Shown here piece after piece: positions 1 through 12,854 of a DNA stretch of 64,000 bases. The notes under the pieces were generated by a model. It saw nothing but the letters and a program-made list of their open reading frames with translations, made no database searches and had not been told where the DNA came from. The position numbers and the translations under genes were made by a program. Source of the stretch: Paramarasmius palmivorus (taxonomy: Eukaryota; Basidiomycota; Agaricomycetes; Agaricales; Marasmiaceae); contig JAYKXP010000003.1 in NCBI GenBank assembly GCA_037176845.1, positions 310,001 through 374,000 of the forward strand, written 5' to 3'. Every line of letters begins with the position of its first letter. Position 1 is the stretch's first letter.

Positions 1-581
1 CAGGATATCCGAACCAGATCGCGATACATGATTTAACAGATAATCAAGCTGTTTGCCGGCAGCGTCACTGTAGGCAGTGTATGATAGATTCGTTCGAGTC
101 CAATTGGCGAGAAGGAAGGAGACACCAAGGGAGGCCGGGTCTGCGGCAGAACCGTCACCATCGACCAAGGCTAGACTATCACTTTTCTTAAAAGCGAGGG
201 TCCTGCCAAGGTAAGCCATAAGTGGTTATGTTTTAGCAGACAATCCAATCTTACTCGTTCACAATTTTCAGCACTTCGGTCGGCTGAGACGTCGCGTTTA
301 GCTTCGATGGAGGAGGGATCGAGTTGTTGTGAAACACGGTTAATGCAGGCCAGTCCAGTTCCAACAGGCCTTGTGCTGCGGTGCCACGTTCCCAACTAGA
401 GCGTGAAGGTTAACATGAGTCCACGATATGAAAGGAATGACGCCCGATACCTCGCATTTGCAACTTGCAGGAGATTCCGGCGCACGTTGGTGATAGTCGC
501 GTTCTCGAAGCCCGATTGAAGTGCGGAAAGTGCTGCCAACGACTTTGTTATAAAGTGAAGGGCAGGAGCAAGTGGGGCCAT
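1..581 (-). CDS. Six-hairpin glycosidase-like secreted protein (5' part, runs off the window)
   Basis: Three exons can be joined on the minus strand. The first begins at the ATG at 579-581 and reads a hydrophobic, signal-peptide-like stretch, then a segment ending LLQVANA. The second reads WERGTAAQGLLELDWPALTVF and ends near VLKIVNE. The third reads SDSLALVDGDGSAADPASLG followed by LLANW and runs off the left edge in frame. From family knowledge, WExGT...ELxWPxLxVF and SLALVDGDGxAxDPASLGV are conserved in agaricomycete proteins annotated as six-hairpin glycosidase-like (GH88/GH105-type fold). They are presumed extracellular enzymes acting on plant or fungal polysaccharide. The catalytic half is outside the window, so activity cannot be judged. 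The start codon is the least certain part; an extra upstream exon is possible. Confidence 0.65.
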
Positions 582-1168
582 AAGGAAATCCTGGGCAATC
601 TCGAAAAATGCGTGTTCGCATTGCTGCGTTATATATGTTGGCAGGGTCTGCCCTGAGCTATCGCCGAGCCCAGGAGGCACAATCTTTTTCCCCTACGGCA
701 TTCTACAAACTGAGTTAAAACCAGAAACGTCGAATTTTCTACTGGCATGCTTGAGTGGTTCCCCCGCCGTTTGCATCAACGTGCTGATTGATTTGGGTGG
801 TGCCGGAATAACCGTTTGGGTTTTTATTATCGCCATGGTGTGTACAACAGACACCCGTCAAAATTGCATCACCGGTTCAGAAGGGTCGAAAATTCCCGGT
901 GACAAGCCTTGAAGCTTGAAGCTTGAAGCTCGAAGTTTGAAGAATCTGCTAGAGTTTACAAGCAATTGGCAGTGCCAGTCTGAGGATTATGGGAAAAAGT
1001 CAAGTTGCCGAGAAGAGCTCCGGCAAACGCGCTTGGCACTTTGGTTTGTTCTGAAGGCCCAAGGTAAACAAGACTCATACTCTTCACCACTGCACCGACC
1101 TTGTTCAGGGCACTCTCAGCCGTTGGAACGACCTTACGCCTCGTTTGGAAACCTAGAGAATAGGGCCC
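582..1168. promoter_or_regulatory. Divergent intergenic region between the glycosidase-like gene and THO2
   Basis: No coding sequence is supported here. Both flanking genes read outward, so the 587 bp must hold both promoters and 5' leaders. A short tandem array of a 7-bp unit lies at 908-942. I saw no clear TATA element for either gene. Confidence 0.5.
908..942. repeat. 7-bp tandem repeat, five units
   Basis: Five consecutive heptamers: three copies of CTTGAAG, then CTCGAAG and TTTGAAG. The array lies in the presumed promoter or 5' leader of THO2, about 230 bp before its ATG. Confidence 0.85.
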
Positions 1169-4100
1169 ATGGATGTGGTCAAGACCGTGCAGAGCTACTT
1201 GTGTCGTTGGAAAAGTGGAGGAGAGGAAGAATGGTATGTTCTTTTGTCGCGTGGATGTATTGTGGAACTGACGTCCTTCAGTCGCAAACTTGTAATTCCT
1301 CATCACTGTAATCCTCTTGATGCTTCATGCGTTGACGTGCTGGTTACCGTCTACGAAACCCTCTTCCTTGCAACTTTCGCTTCCCGGACACCAAAACATC
1401 CCCTTACTATTGACGATTTCGTCGCTTTTGTTCAGTCCGTCTTGGACCATTTACCTTCGTCGTCTTCATCCTCTTCTACCCGTTCGTCAAATATCTCGGT
1501 TTTTGGAGAGCATTTGGTGGATATTGTATGGTCGCTGGATGCGGGGTTGGACGAGGTTCTGGTTGAGGCAAAAACAGTCGTTACAGCCTGCGAGCAGAAT
1601 GGCGGCGACATGAATGCAACATTGGCGAAGGCAGCCAAAGTAAAGCAACAAGCAGAGGCAGACAAGAGTACGATATGCAGCATTGTCAAGAAGCTTCTGG
1701 TAGGTCGCCACAGTCTATACCGTATCGCTTTGTAACATCGGCGCTTAGGAATTGGGCATACTTAATCCCACGTTCTGTCGAGAACGATTAGATTCGGCAA
1801 CTCTAGAGAGCGTTGGGTTGATTCCAGACAAGCTGGCTTTGGAAAAGAGGGAGATTCGGACGAGGACGGGGTTATTGTGAGTGCTCGAATTAATGGCTAC
1901 CTTCGGGTCATTGAGTATCGTTACAGCTACAAACAAAACAAGTTCAACCTCCTGCGCGAACAGAGCGAGGGCTACAGCAAGCTGACTGTCGAGCTCACCA
2001 GTAATCTCGGCCCAGCGCATTCATCCATTACTGGACAGCCAACTGAGAATCGCGACGCCCTACTGGGACGTGTTAAACCGGTTTGGGAAAAGATAATCAG
2101 TCTTATTGGGTATTTCGATCTCGACCCAAACAAGGCTCTAGATATCATCTTGGATGTGATGTCGGTACACCTGACGTCTCATTACTCGTTCTTCACTGCA
2201 TTGCTGTTTCTCTCTCCGTGGACGCAACTCGTTGAATGGAAGAAACAGTCTCCTGGAGATGTGGCCATGTCTGGTATTGATGCTAGTCCGTACCAGGGAA
2301 AATCTCTTGATGAGGTCTTGTTCCTCGCGGACCAGAGTCCGACACATTCTTCAACAACGAGAAAGGGTCCCAGTGTTTTGGCACAAGTCCTTGGATTCAA
2401 GTTCGCTCACTATCAGGTATGTCAGATACCCAAAAACAGACTATAACACAATCTTATGGGATCATTAGTCTCCCGAAATTCAAGAGAGACCGCCCAAATC
2501 CCTTTATCTTACCGCTGCCATCTTGATTAGAGAAGGATTCATTGAATTGGAAGACTTATACCCTCACGTAAGCCATGCATTTACCACGCTATCCTAAAAA
2601 CTCACAAAGTGCATAAATCCAGCTCTCCCCAAGTGACGATGACATGGGAAAAGCGCACGATGCATACAAGAAAGATGTACAGAACCGGATACAGGGGGCA
2701 AAGTCCAGTCAACTGGCCATGGCTGCTCCGCTTGAGTCCGGCGGTTCAAAGGCTAAAGCGCCCGCTCCTGCTGAACCAAAGAAGGCTGCCGAACCTAAAG
2801 ATCCTCCCAACCAAAAGGCAGGGTTAGTAGGCGCGTTATTAGCTGTCGGTGCTCTCAGGCCGGCCATTGCCATTCTCACCAAGTTTACCTGGCTGGTCGA
2901 CGCACACCCCGAGCTCGCTGACCTTCTCATTCGCATTCTAAAGCATTCGCTCAATCCACTGTATGGTGCCCACTTCGTTTCGAAGGGGCTCCCGGGCTTC
3001 AGCACTCCTCGGTCACGCTACGGAACAACTGGTGTAATGTCTCCCCCTTCCCGAAAGCATACATTGACTCTCTGGGCTCCCACTCCGCCAAACACGCAAA
3101 GCACAGAATTCGTCTTCTTCTATCCAGATTGGGTCGACAGTGTACCCATTTGTACCAACCTGAGCGATATAGCCGACGTCATCGAACCCTTGATGCGATT
3201 TGTCGGTCCTCATATCTATCGCGACACCATGTTCATCACGAAGCTGACACGACTCGGGCAAAAACAATTGGCTGTAACTGTATGTCCCACTCTGGTGTCT
3301 TTTTCGAATTATGCTAAACGCGAATGCTCTAGGTCCCTATGGATCCACTGACCAAGACCCAAATCTCAGAACCTGACCCCCAGGATCCCATTCGGGTATT
3401 CTGGTTCAAGATTTTGCGTCTCTACCTTCTTCCAGCTCTGCCTTTGATCAGAGGCAACGCTGTTTGCCCCGTTGACATCTGGAACGTCATCCGATTCTAC
3501 GAGGTCACCGACCGGTGGCGTCTTTACGGAGAATGGAGGTCGTCGACATATAAGTCCCACCCGGAGTTGCGTATCCGTGAGGTCCAGGCTGACCGAGAGT
3601 CAAAGGGCATTCTACGTCGATTGTCCCATAATACTATTGACTCACTCTCGGGTCCAGTTGCTAAACTGGTTCATTCCAACCCATGCATATTTTTCACCAA
3701 TTGTGTCAACCAAATAATGGCTTATGACAACCTAGCGAACGTGGTCATACAAGCGTTGAGATATGTCACCAACTTTGGATTTGACACGCTGGTTTTTATT
3801 GTGTTGGATGCGCTCTCAAATCCTAACAAGGAACGCGTCAAAGATGATGGTGTCAACACTTCTGATTGGTTACAAAGTGAGTATTTTCTCTCTGACCAGT
3901 ACACGAAATATCTTGACCTCGGGCAATAACTTAGGTCTTGCTTCCTTCGCTGGAATGGTTTTCAGGAGGTTCGCAACTAATATAGCACCATACATAACGT
4001 ATATCGTGCACCAACTTCAAGCTGGTCAAACCACTGAGATTGTAGTGTTGCGCGAGCTTATCTGGAAGATGGCAGGAATCGAACCCCTTCCGAGTCTTTC

Positions 4101-7100
4101 CGATTCTCAAATTGCAGCCATGGCGGGAGGCCCAACTTTACGAATCGAAGCGATTGCCTCGAGCATCCGTGGTGCACGGCAGGAACCTGGTGACGCGACG
4201 CTTCGGGCTCCATATCGATTGGGGAAAGTACTTCTAGAAGGATCACTGGCATTGCCATTGCTCATTCAGGTCGCTCAGCAGAGGCAGTCTGCCGTCTTCA
4301 TGGCACGAGATGCACACGTCAAGTCGCTCGCCAGTCTCTACGATACGGTATGCATCTCCGTTCATTCGCTGGCCTTGGCTTAGATCATTGCAGACCCACG
4401 GCGTTCTACTGCAATATTTGGAACTTTTGACAACTCCTGCGGTCATCTCCCCGCAAGACTATGCCACTAAAATCTTGCCGCCCCTGGGAGATTTGGGCGA
4501 TAAGTATGGAATATCAGCACCGATCTGTATGCAAATAATTCGACCAGTTTTGCATACGCAACTCCTTGTAAGTATTTGTTTTCCTAGTGCAATGAACGCC
4601 ACCCTCACCTGACTTAGGAAACTGCATTGAGACTGGCTGAAGAGGAACGAAAGTCGAACGAAGAAGCTGAGAAGCGCCTGAAGGCGGCCCTCACCGCAAA
4701 AAGAGAACCTTCTACTTCTGTCTCCACCTCTCGGGTTGCGTCGCCTAGTCTGGCTAATTTCTCTGATGCGCCGAGTGACGGCAAAGCTACTACTCTCCCC
4801 AATGGTCCTGAGACTATCAACGTTGATGATGTGTCTATGGAGTCTGAATTGAAACCTAATGCAGAGGTAATTGCTCTTTAATCTGTCGTTCGCTCCTATT
4901 TTAATACATCTAGCAGAGTCCGTGGTTGCCACAACTCGCAGCTTTGTTCGACGATCTGAAGAAGGTGATCCCCTCACACGTTTATGAAACCTTGGGGTAA
5001 GTTCCACTCCTTCTACGTAGACTTTGACTAACACAATTATTAGGCCTGGTTTCTACTTGACGTTCTGGCAGCTCTCGACATATGACTTATCGCCACCCGG
5101 CTCAAAGTATGATGAAGAAGTCGCCAACCTGCGAACATTGATTGCATCGGAATCACGTCGGCCACGTCGAGACCGATACACTTCATTCGTCCAAATGCTG
5201 ACGCAGGAGTTCAAGGAACAGACTATCTCTAGGGCATTCACGCTAAAACGCCTAGCGCGAGAAAAGCAGCATTGGTTCCCTTACGGTATGATTCAATTCT
5301 GGCTGATAATAAACCATTGTCTGATGGCGAGTTGTCAAGGTCTAAAGAAGCCTAATATTGTCTTGGATATACTTATCGAGCATTGTATACAACCTCGCTG
5401 TCTTCTATCCCCCATGGACGCAGACTTCTGTGCCCAATTCGTGAAGGTCATGCACACGCAAGGGACGCCTGGGTTCTATACATTAGCATGTTACGACAAG
5501 GTGACTTCGAATTGGTTTGATATATACTGAATTGGACTAATCAAATTTTGTTTTTAGCTTCTGGGAGATCCCGTGAAGGTCATTCTGTTCTCTTGTAGCG
5601 AATACGAGGCTCGCAATTATGGTAAGTCGTTTTGCTTACGGTAATTATTCACCAGCTCAATTGGTATAGGTCGATTCTTGCTGGGAATCCTTACTGATCT
5701 TTCAAAGTGGCACCAAGATGAGCAGGCCTATATCCAGGACAATCGTTCTAAAGTTGGAGGGAAAGTAGTTCTCCACGCTGGCCTCCAATTAAAGTATCAA
5801 CTCCCCATGCCTCCGGAAAATCAGCTGAAATGGAAGGATTTTCGTACCGTTTTGCGTAAATGGCACAAAAAGCTTGCCAATGTATGTGAGCCGTATACTA
5901 GATTGATGCTGTGTCACTCACCCGAAATTTCAGGCCTTCACGGAGAGTATCCAAACTCGGGAATACATGCACGTCTACAATGCTATCATTGTTCTGAAGG
6001 AAATTTTACCCGTGTTTCCTGTGTCTGCAGTGTACCAAGACGGTGGCTTGCAACTTGATCGTGCGATGGATCAATTTATTGAGAAGGAGGAACGGGGAGA
6101 CCTGAAGATTCTCGGGAGAGCGTGAGTCGCACTGTTTCACAAGAGAATTGATATTGGTGCTCAAACTTCATCAGGTATTCGGCAAGCTTGAAAAAGAGGG
6201 AAAATCTTTGGGCGGCTTCTAAACCTCCAGCTAAGGTCATCTATTCATCTTTGTGAAGATCTATCGGGATTAATATTCGACTTTAGCCTGCTTCATCTGT
6301 GCCAACTGCTCCTACTGCCCCTTCATCAAAAACATCTACTACTGCCAGTGTGCCAGAGAAGCCTCGAGCGGGTAACATTCCGCTTGGACCTAGTGGGCAG
6401 AACGGCGAAAAGAGAACACCCGCTTCTCAGACGACTGTTTCTGCACCTTCTGCGCCGCGTGCTCAGCTTGCCGGTATTGCAAAACCTCAACAGACACCAG
6501 CTGAGAAACCCCCTGTCAATGGAACTGCCGGTCCCCCCTCAAGCAATCGATCTGCTATGGAAAGGTGCTTGAGCTTTGTCTCTTCTGTGCCATTGATATT
6601 GATTCTAAAAGCAGTGTCCCTCGACCCCCTGTGGTCAAACGGGTGAGGCAGGATGCCAGTCGACCTGAATCTCCCAAACCAGTCACCGATAAGCCAGCTT
6701 CGTCAGAAACAGCGAAACCTCCTCCTTCTGAAAGACATGATGAAATCCGTCCGTCTTCTGCAGCTACAAATGGCCCGCCTCCCATCAACGAAAGGGTCAG
6801 TACAATCAAAGACGCGTCTACATCCGGAAGCCCATCGCCACAGTCTCCTCGTGGTCCCCGACGCACAGATGACAAACCACCAGCTGTGGATGCACAGCCT
6901 ACAATGCCACCACCGACTGCTCCTAGCCAGACAAGCTCGGCTCAGGAGCTGAGAGAAACTGCCAAGCAAAGTATGACGCGTCCTGATCGTCTCGAGAAGA
7001 GCGAAGATAAGACGTCACGCTCCACCAATGAGCCGCGCAGCCAAAATGGATCAGCAGCTCCATCTCCTCGTGGTCGCTCAAACTCTCCCCCTTCACGACC

Positions 7101-8409
7101 AGGAACCAGAAATCACAGCTCGGATAGCCGCGCCAGTGGAGGAAGGTCTCGTTCTGAACGTGCGAATGCCGAAGTCGATGACAAACGATCAGATCGGGAA
7201 CATGCAGGACCTGTTCGCAGGGACAGCTTAACCCATTCGCGTTCAGAACGTAGTGGACGGGATAGAAGTGAAAGCGAACGGGAAAAAGACAGGGATAGTC
7301 GTAGAGACAGGCATGGCGACCGAGAACGAGAGAGAGACCGTGACCGTGACAGAGAGAGAGACCGGGAGAAAGACAGAGACCGTGAACGAGACCGAGATCG
7401 ACATGGAGATCGTCATAGACGTGATGAAAAGGACAGGGAACGAGAACGAGACAGGAAGGAGCGTGATGGCGGCAGGACTCAGAATGCCGGAAACGGAAGT
7501 TCAGCTCCCTCGGACGATCGTAACCCTCTTCAAAGGCCTGACACCTCTAGGCATAGAAACGGGACCGAGGAAAGCTTGGGTAAGCGGAGGAGAGGTGCGG
7601 ATGATGAGGTTTGTGCACTCCATGAATTCACAGTCCTCTGCTCATTTGCTATTATTCACAGTTTGACCGAGGCTCCAAGCGAAGCTCTCGGAAGGACGCT
7701 CACAGAGAAGAACGTTCAAGACGTCCCGGTGATAAAGATGGTCACAAGGATACTCACCGTGATTCTGATCGGCGTCGACGGGAACGGGAGGATGAGCCGC
7801 GCACCACAACCGGAGACAAGGTGAGCAGGTCACTCAGCACGGTCGCAAGCAGTATTGACCAGTTTAACAGAATGGAGAGAAGCGGCCAGAAACCACTTCG
7901 ACACCTTCTAAGGCGCCATTACCTGCAACTACACCGTCTGCACCGCGAGCTATGTCTTCGAACGACTCCCAGAGGAAGAGTGACTCTGGCGCTGGACGTA
8001 GCCATCGAGATCCACCCCCTCTCCCAACAACAGGTTCGAATACCGTTTCTACTGATACTGCATCCGGCGGAAGTCTTCGCTCTCGTATAGGGGACAAATC
8101 GGACGTCCCGCCTCCACGATCCCAAGGCCAATCCACATCGTCGCCTTGGAAAGACGAGCGAGATGGCCGAAAGAGAACTTTTGGTGGTATGTATTCCATT
8201 TAGGTGCTGTCGTGTAAAATGTTTAAGTCATAACCGTTCTAGATCGTGAGAAGGACTCTGGGGAAGGACCAGATCAAGCCGTTCCAAAACGACCTCGTAT
8301 CATTCGTAACCGCTATCAAAGTGCGGATATGAACTTTGCACGAAGAGCGTTAAACATGGATACTTCGTCCCAAGACAAACCTTCAGACAAAAGCCGTCGA
8401 AGAGATTAA
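1169..8409 (+). CDS. THO2: THO complex subunit 2 (Tho2/THOC2)
   Basis: Large scaffold subunit of the THO/TREX complex, which couples transcription elongation to mRNP assembly and nuclear export. The gene has many short introns. Recognisable blocks in order are the N-terminal helical segment from the ATG at 1169; the family hallmark YKQNKFNLLREQSEGYSKL near 1930; LTSHYSFFTALLFLSPW near 2190; and the C-terminal Tho2 region with LGILTDLSKWHQDE near 5680 and FRTVLRKWHKKLAN near 5840. A long low-complexity tail follows. It is rich in Ser/Pro and then in Arg/Asp/Glu repeats (about 7250-7480), ending with a basic SRRRD before TAA at 8407-8409. Such charged tails bind nucleic acid in Tho2 proteins. 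The product should exceed 2,000 residues, as in other fungi. The identity is secure; individual intron borders in the tail (7600-8250) are approximate. Confidence 0.92.
7250..7480 (+). repeat. Arg-Asp/Arg-Glu low-complexity repeat inside THO2
   Basis: A degenerate run of GAC/CGT/GAG/CGA codons encodes alternating RD/RE dipeptides (for example DRERERDRDRDRERDREKD). The repeat stays in frame with the THO2 tail, so it looks like a coding minisatellite under length drift and not a sequencing artefact. Confidence 0.8.
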
Positions 8410-8573
8410 TGAAATCCCCGTTGGCCGAGTTAATCGATGCTTACTATTCCGTATATGGAGTTATATAGTGCACTAATCCTACATTTATTATAGTATGTTG
8501 AGATATAGGTTGATTGTCTGTTCTCGAGTTGAATCGCATCGAGTTGAATCGGATCATTTGAGGTTGCTTTTGT

Positions 8574-9689
8574 CTAACGCTTGATGAGTGTTAAGAATTC
8601 CTCCCGAGTCTTTTGCTGTGTCCGAAAACACCCTAGCATACAAGATGTCGTGGTTATCGATCCTGGCTTTTGAACACCTCGCATTGTCATGCATAAATGA
8701 CTTTTATGTAAGACAGTCAGCAGCGAAGACTTGTTAATTGAAGTATAAATGGCATACGTTGCTTCCATAACCACTGCAACGCCACGGGGTTTAATAGCTT
8801 CCTCAACAGCGATGGCTATCTGTTTGGTGAGTCGCTCTTGCACTTGGAGACGACGACTGAAGGTTTCGGCAATACGGGCTAATTTAGATAGTCCGAGAAC
8901 CAACTTGTTGGGTATATAGGCGATAGCTATCTAAAGAAATAGTCCAGAAGTAGGCTAGGCGCTGGGAAGAAGTCGCAGATACCTTTCCTGTAAATGGCAC
9001 CAGATGGTGTTCACAGAGACTTGATATGTCAATGTCGCGCACCAGAACCATCTCGTCATGGTCTTCCGCGAAGACAGCATCATTTATAACATCTGAGAAA
9101 ATTAAGAATCAGTCCACCACATGGAATATTCACAAGTGAGGAAGCACCTGCCAACCGTTCTTCATAACCCTTCGTCATCCACATAATGGCTTGGGCATAA
9201 CGTTCAGGTGTACGTAGAAGGCCCTCCCGATCAGGATCCTCCCCAATACAATCTAACACTGTCCTGATTGCTTCAGCTAGCTTTTTTTCGCGCGCTGCTC
9301 GTTCCTCAGGAGTTGCAGTCAAACGAGAATATGTAGATTTGGCTTTTTCCGAGACGATTAGCACAATGTCAAATGCCAAAAAGAGGCAGCTCACCTGGCC
9401 AACCTAAACCATACGAATCAGGAACTAGCCCTTCCGATATCGCTGTCGTTGCCGTCGTCGTCAGTGGAGTTGACACACCTGAGGGAGGTCGAAAGCCGTA
9501 TCCCTCGTGTACACGATGAGCAGCACGCGGGGGAGACGGGGATGCCACGACGTCAAGGTTTGACTGATTGCTCGAAGATGAGGGTTCGACAGATTTATCA
9601 GGGTGATTGGGCTGCGATTCCATCTCAAGTTTACGAAGACTTTGAGCAAGGAGATCACTGTGAACCTGGTATGACTGCCCTGAGGGCAT
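8574..9689 (-). CDS. FOL2: GTP cyclohydrolase I
   Basis: Converts GTP to 7,8-dihydroneopterin triphosphate, the first step of folate and tetrahydrobiopterin synthesis. The ATG is at 9687-9689 and the stop at 8574-8576. A variable, Ser/Pro-rich N-terminal region (about 100 residues) precedes the core. The core reads [27 protein letters not shown], then [22 protein letters not shown] with the zinc-binding Cys and catalytic His. [20 protein letters not shown] follows, then [40 protein letters not shown] with the second zinc Cys, and [15 protein letters not shown] at the end. At least four short introns interrupt the core; the first joins GWP to AKSTYS. All active-site elements are present, so the enzyme should be functional. 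It is convergent with THO2, with 164 bp between stop codons. Confidence 0.95.
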
Positions 9690-10046
9690 CGGGAATTCGG
9701 GGAAAGGTAACTTGAGAAAAAAATGGATGACATAATATTTATGGGAAAATAAATCGGGATGGGAATCGGGGGGCCACTGCCACGCAGCTTGTTTTAGAAA
9801 TCTCAAAGAATCAATCACCACATCGGTTGACAAAATGTAGGTCTCTTTTTACTATAAGTATCCAGCTCAGTACAGCATTACTGTCTCTGTTCAGTGGATT
9901 CGTAGCACTGCTCGGCAATGGGTACTTCCGGGATCTCAGGAGTCAGTCAGTATATATATGAAGTCTCATATTTTGTCCATATACACACAAAACGGGAGAC
10001 TTGGGGTAATCGACGCCCCGAGCTGATTGTTTAAATTCTCGCTTCT
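9690..10046. promoter_or_regulatory. Divergent promoter between GTP cyclohydrolase I and the ABC transporter
   Basis: 357 bp between two outward-reading starts. No coding sequence is supported. An AT-rich stretch with TATATATATG lies near 9950 and could serve the ABC transporter gene. No other motif stood out. Confidence 0.4.
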
Positions 10047-12757
10047 ATGCGCCAACAATGCTCAGGTCACTCCAACTTTCCGGGTCGAACGACAATGTCC
10101 TCAAAGCCCTGGTTTCACGTCTGGGAGTCCTTCCTTCCCTCTCTCCCCTCTAGGTCAACATCAAGACACGTGGAATACCTCCCTGAACGCTCTAGTATCT
10201 ATGAGATATGGTTGCTTTCAAGGCGGATTCCCAGCGAGGAGGAGAAGGGGAATCTTCTCATTCCCGGCGGCCAACGCCATTTCAATGCTAGAAATCTCCG
10301 CTTGGCGTACCTTGTCCTTACCGGGTGCACTCTCAGCTTTGTGAGTATTCTAAATTGCTCGTGTTATGAGCCTAGCAAGCTTTTTTCTGAGCGGACTGTT
10401 TTGTACCAGCTGCAAAAAATTTGGAACAACCACCCATGTCGTACCACGATGATGGTTAGTTTCAATATTGTTCGGAGCCTCTTTCCTGCCTTTCGCGGTT
10501 ATTCGCAGGTACGTTCAATTGTTGTTGCCAGGGTCCGTCGCGTCTGACAGTCTGTTATTGTTGCTTAGGCCCTCATCATTGACGAAGTTTGTGATGAATT
10601 CCCTCATCCCGAGGCGTTAGCTGAAATAATCATATGCAGGTGCAAACTCTGATCGCGTCTGGTGCCTGTACATGGTCCCGCCTGTTGAGCCTAGTTGGCA
10701 CCGAGCTCATACGGAGATACTTGGAGAGCTTCATAGAGTCCATTGCGTCAGTTTTAGTTATTCAACCCTCATTATTCCCACTAATATCAGTCAAATATCA
10801 AGTTTCCACAACGAAAATATAGTCCTGGGATCTGCCAGGTTCTTTGTGGAGCGGGAGCAAATGCGACAAAGGGTCAATCTCGACGTCCCGACAATGGAGG
10901 ACCGGGAGATTCGCGACTTGTTACATGAGTCGGATCTCTTTGCTCGTTCGTTCCATGGCGGCGGTTTTGGCTCTTTGACTCCTTTAGATTTTTTCCAGAT
11001 ACTCGGGAATATAACCGAGATATTGTCGCATCTGTTCCTCGTTGCTGCAATGACCAAAACGACGGCTCACTTCGGCATTCTCCTATTCTCGCTGTGTTCG
11101 GTGGCTCTTCCAATGCTACTTTCGCAGGCCCGAATAACTCGCGAAGAACAGGACGACCTCTATAGCCCCCGGGAAGCCAGAGCTGCCGATCGACGTGAAA
11201 AGATGCGAAACTTGGCCTATAGTGACGCTCACCGCCCGGAAATACTTCTGTTCGGGTTGGAAGACTGGATATTGAATTCGTGGGCTAGCGCATGGAAAGT
11301 AGTCTTCGACTCGGAATTGTCCCAGTCACCACTTCAGCTTCCTTTGATATCAGGCTATCATTTTTCAGAGATGATTTTTGCCCTTCAAAACGTATGTCTT
11401 GGTGTTTTAATTTGACTAAAGACACCCCAACTTACGTTGCGCGATCATCACCAGATTCCGTTCTTCATCCTTGTTCAATCTTCGTCGGCGTCCCTTGGAT
11501 CTCTCACACTCTATCGCAGCTCCATTCAGTCCATATTTCTTGGTCTAAGAGCGCTGTTTACGACGACTAGGATGATTTTTCACTCCGTCTTTCTGCTGGC
11601 AGCTTTCTGCGCGAGCATGGACGTAAAGCCGAAACTGCAACCGCAACCTGAGCAGATCGTAGAGTACCGCTCAGCGCCCGGTGGTCCTCGCATACAAGTC
11701 CGGTAAGGCTACATATTTTTTGTTGACGTTTAGATCTAATTTCTACCTTCCTAGGAATTTGTCATACACTTATCCGGGATGTGATGAGGCGGCTCTCAAG
11801 GATGTCAACTTTACGCTTGAAGCGGGCGAAACGCTTGCGATTGTTGGTTATAACGGCTCTGGTATGATCCCTATTCTAGTATAGCATATGTTCCTGACAG
11901 AATGTTTTCTATCAGGAAAATCTACCTTGGCCAAAGTCCTCCTGCGAATATTAGACTTTGATGAAGGACAACTATTCGTGAATGATGTTGATATTCGTCG
12001 TTACCATCCGGCAGATTACCACAAGCACACAACAGCTGTTTTTCAGGGATTCTCCAAGTTTAATTCCACTGTACGCGAGAACGTGGGATTGGGACATGTG
12101 GAGGCTCTCAAATGTCGCACATCGGTGAAGACTGCGATACAGCTAGCAGAGGCGGAAGCTATCGTCGGTTCCCTTCCCAATGGACTGCAGACGGTGCTGG
12201 AAACTCCTGGTTTTGAAGCCCTAGCCTATCCAGGCATGCCGCAATCGACGCGATACCACGGGCTATCTGGCGGAGAGGTTAGTTACGGTGTACCATGTGC
12301 TTGACTTACGTGCTCATATTAGATTCTCAACAGTGGCAAAGAATAGCACTAGCGCGTGCTTTTATGCGAGCAAATAATCCGAACGTCGACTTGTTGGTCT
12401 TCGACGAACCCGTGAGTCAATGTTGCTAAACTTAAAAAAGAACAATCTTCTGACAAGAATAACAGACGTCCTCCCTGGATCCTCATGCACAAACCCAGAT
12501 ATTTGACACGATCCATCGAATATCACGCAACTCGGAAGATGCACCTTCCAAGACAGTCATTTTTATAACACATCGCCTTTCCACGGCTCGTCGTGCAGAC
12601 AAAGTCGCCATGATGGAGAATGGGGTGAGTCATGTTCTTCGACGATCTTAGCCTTTGCTGAACGCCACTGTCGTAGACTATCTCTGAGTTTGGAACCCAT
12701 GAGGAGTTGTTAAAACTAAAAGGCTCCTACGCTTCTCTTTATAGCCAATCGATTTAG
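10047..12757 (+). CDS. Half-size ABC transporter (TMD-NBD)
   Basis: An ATP-driven membrane transporter with one membrane domain followed by one nucleotide-binding domain; it probably acts as a homodimer. Substrate unknown. The N-terminal half is poorly conserved and contains hydrophobic segments near 10300, 10990-11130 and 11450-11620. The NBD is complete: A-loop NLSYTYPG near 11760, Walker A GYNGSGKST split by an intron (11864-11925), Q-loop TAVFQGFSKF, signature LSGGE-WQRIALARA split by another intron, Walker B LLVFDEP, D-loop SLDPHAQ and H-loop FITHRLS. It ends SLYSQSI at 12757. ATGs at 10047 and 10095 are in frame; which one is used is unclear. Agaricomycetes carry many such orphan half transporters, often labelled HlyB/MsbA-like. 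The NBD assignment is firm; the membrane-domain exon structure is less so. Confidence 0.8.
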
Positions 12758-12854
12758 AACGAATAATGTACCGCTAGAGAAGTACTACGCTACACTAGTC
12801 CAGTCGCATATCTACCCGATGGACATATACCTCATACTGTAAATACCAGTCTAC

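Noticed and set aside
4459..5034. 191-codon open frame on the minus strand
   Set aside because: It lies antisense to THO2 exons and introns and its translation has no family character; it is a shadow frame.
8036..8050. B-box-like GGTTCGAATACC
   Set aside because: Lies inside the THO2 tail coding sequence and no A-box or cloverleaf surrounds it.
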